The notes below the pieces were generated by a model, which worked only from the letters and a program-made list of their open reading frames with translations, had not been told where the DNA came from and ran no database searches. 64,000 bases of DNA from HLUCCA09 sp039822045 (GTDB lineage: Bacteria > Pseudomonadota > Alphaproteobacteria > Rhodobacterales > Rhodobacteraceae), in contig JBCBMY010000010.1 in assembly GCA_039822045.1 (NCBI GenBank), forward strand, positions 1 to 64,000, in the 5' to 3' direction. The translations under genes were made by a program, and so were the position numbers. Each line of letters starts with the position of its first letter. Positions within the stretch are counted from its first letter, which is position 1. Positions 62,625-64,000 of this stretch are shown here, one piece after another.

Positions 62625-63365
62625 TCAGCCCACACAGCGATCCGCATTCGCCGTCGTTTCGGCCAATGATGCCATCATCTGTTCGCTGGCCTGCTGTCGC
62701 GTCGTCAGCTTCAGATATGCTGCGATGGCATTGAATTTATCTTGATCCATGCCGGTGGCGACGATCATGTGCCACATGTCGTTCGCCGTAGACCAGGCGG
62801 CAACCTGCCTTTCAGGCGTAGCGCCATCCTCAATTGGATCGAAGGTCCCGCGGAAATAGGACAGGCGGCACCCATTGCGACCAGCATAATGGGTCACATG
62901 TCCATCTTTCACCTCTTGCATCGCGACGGGCGTCAAGTTCGCGCTCGCTAGATCGGGCGCCACAGCGCTCTGCACAGCCGTGGCCGGGCGCGCGTCTGCG
63001 CCCTCAGCGGCAAAGGATTGTGCCGCAAAATCCGCGTGGATGTCGATGGCCGAAGGGTCGGCGACATATTGCGGCCCGATAACAAACGCCACGGCAATCG
63101 CTGCTGCCGTTGCGCCGCCAATTAGCCATCTCGCGGGCCGTGTGTTCCGGTTCGCAGGCACGTCCGGCCGGATCGAAGACCTCTGCTGTGTGTCGGGTCG
63201 CAGGGCGCCAAGGCTTGACGAGACGCTCGAAACACCCCTCAGAGCTTCTTCAAGCGCCGGCTCTGACAAAAGCCGCGATTCCAGCGCCTGACGCTCGTCA
63301 TCGCCCAACTCGCCGTCATGATACGCATTGACCAGTTCCCAGTCCTTTTCGGTCAGCTCGTTCAT
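62625..63365 (-). CDS. Membrane-anchored anti-sigma factor
   Basis: This 246-residue protein has an N-terminal anti-sigma domain (WELVNAYHDGELGDDERQAL). The HxxxCxxC zinc motif is absent. A single membrane span lies at about 82-100 (WLIGGATAAAIAVAFVIG), and a periplasmic sensory domain of about 140 residues ends in a Cys (DRCVG), with another in GCRLSYF. It overlaps the sigma gene by 4 bp. It presumably holds the ECF sigma factor until a periplasmic signal, perhaps sulfite, is met. Confidence 0.85.
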   Translation of the reverse strand: MNELTEKDWELVNAYHDGELGDDERQALESRLLSEPALEEALRGVSSVSSSLGALRPDTQQRSSIRPDVPANRNTRPARWLIGGATAAAIAVAFVIGPQYVADPSAIDIHADFAAQSFAAEGADARPATAVQSAVAPDLASANLTPVAMQEVKDGHVTHYAGRNGCRLSYFRGTFDPIEDGATPERQVAAWSTANDMWHMIVATGMDQDKFNAIAAYLKLTTRQQASEQMMASLAETTANADRCVG

Positions 63366-63865
63366 CGTCCGCTGTTCTCTCGTTCACTGCGAACCTGCGT
63401 CCCGTCGACCAGTGCCAGGAGCGCTTTCCTCGCACGGCTGATCCGGCTCATCACAGTCCCGTTCGCCACATTCATCACCTTGGCCGCTTCGGCGTATTTC
63501 AATCCCATTATGTCCACAAGACACAGCACTTCGCGCATGTCTGGGGGCAGTTTTTCGAAGGCCATGCGAATGAGTATATCCCGCGCCGCGTCCGATGAGC
63601 CCGCTTCATCAGAGAGACGTTTCTCAGCCGCCAAATATTCCCGGCGCACACGTTTTCTTCTCAGTTCGTCGTAGTGCAGGTTACGGATTACCCGAAACAT
63701 CCAAGGCCGCAACTCATCAAGAACATTGGGGCGGCCGTCGGTTCTCAGTGCCCTCTCGATGGCGTCCTGCACAAGGTCCTCGGCATCATCCGAAGACGCA
63801 CAAATGGCAATCGCATACGCCCGGAACTCCGGGAGAAGTACTTCAATTTGAGTAAGCGACGCCAT
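63362..63865 (-). CDS. ECF-type RNA polymerase sigma factor
   Basis: This protein of about 167 residues has region 2 (SSDDAEDLVQDAIERALR, with RPWMFRVIRNLHYDELR) and region 4 (FEKLPPDMREVLCLVDIMGL, then YAEAAKVMNVANGTVMSRIS). It has no extra domains. The start is ATG 63865; an in-frame ATG at 63883 adds 6 residues. With the overlapping anti-sigma gene it forms a classic ECF pair. The convergent sulfite operon, with an ECF-like promoter, is its likely regulon. The remaining 63884-64000 shows no gene. Confidence 0.9.
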   Translation of the reverse strand: MASLTQIEVLLPEFRAYAIAICASSDDAEDLVQDAIERALRTDGRPNVLDELRPWMFRVIRNLHYDELRRKRVRREYLAAEKRLSDEAGSSDAARDILIRMAFEKLPPDMREVLCLVDIMGLKYAEAAKVMNVANGTVMSRISRARKALLALVDGTQVRSERENSGR

Positions 63866-64000
63866 GCAGGCACTGTGGTTCAAATATACGGATCAGTCAA
63901 AGCAGCATGAAGGGCAGACCGGCTCCCGGTTTTTTCGCTAGTGGGGCCCGTTGCGTTGATTGGGTAAGCCCGGGGATGGTTGGTCTGCAGCGCCTCATGC

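Overview
The window is GC-rich DNA that reads like an accessory region (plasmid, chromid or island) of an alphaproteobacterium, most likely a marine Rhodobacterales/Roseobacter-type organism. This placement is inferred from base composition, the style of the ABC transporters, PrtD-type export, sulfite oxidation genes and the mix of IS families. No rRNA, tRNA, replication gene or CRISPR array was seen.

Left part (about 0.2-12.7 kb). A tightly overlapped minus-strand operon encodes a CUT1-type sugar ABC transporter with a VOC protein, an argininosuccinate-lyase-like enzyme, a PfkB kinase and a SIS-domain deglycase/deaminase. A divergent plus-strand unit holds a ROK regulator, a large PIG-L deacetylase and a DMT exporter. 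Together they suggest uptake and dismantling of a modified (N-substituted) sugar. An alkaline phosphatase, a small secreted lectin-like protein and a MarR regulator follow.

16-22.8 kb. A LacI-type regulator with two matching operators faces a plus-strand operon. The operon encodes an arylsulfotransferase-like protein, an NMT1/THI5-type ABC importer, an isopenicillin-N-synthase-type 2OG oxygenase and a cytidine-deaminase-fold enzyme. It looks like a scavenging route for a small heterocycle. A strip with decayed enzyme genes around a LysR regulator follows (22.8-25.2 kb).

25-38 kb. Here are a SnoaL-like secreted protein, a secreted protein with two AhpD-like repeats and calcium-binding repeats, an outer-membrane barrel protein and a LysR regulator. 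Next comes a complete RTX adhesin with its PrtD/HlyD-type I secretion pair; no TolC gene is present.

38-47 kb. Between IS remnants lies the most unusual unit: an AraC regulator, a 1,217-residue protein that I read as six Hcp-like modules in one chain behind an Ig-like domain, and a lipase-like GxSRGG hydrolase. No other type VI secretion gene is present. The Hcp-like protein ends in a type-I-export-like tail, and a T1SS lies a few kb away.

47-59.6 kb. A universal stress protein, a BCCT transporter, a field of dead IS6/IS5/OrfA elements and a divergent NmrA/HxlR pair lead into an uncharacterised minus-strand unit: response regulator, Asp/Asn hydroxylase, alpha/beta hydrolase, P-loop NTPase and atypical ABC exporter. 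Two dead transposase genes, at 39.6 kb (IS481) and 51.4 kb (IS5), carry related short palindromic inserts.

59.6-63.9 kb. A periplasmic sulfite dehydrogenase, a dihaem cytochrome c and a TSUP exporter converge with an anti-sigma/ECF sigma pair. An ECF-like promoter precedes the dehydrogenase, so this looks like a sulfite-detoxification regulon.
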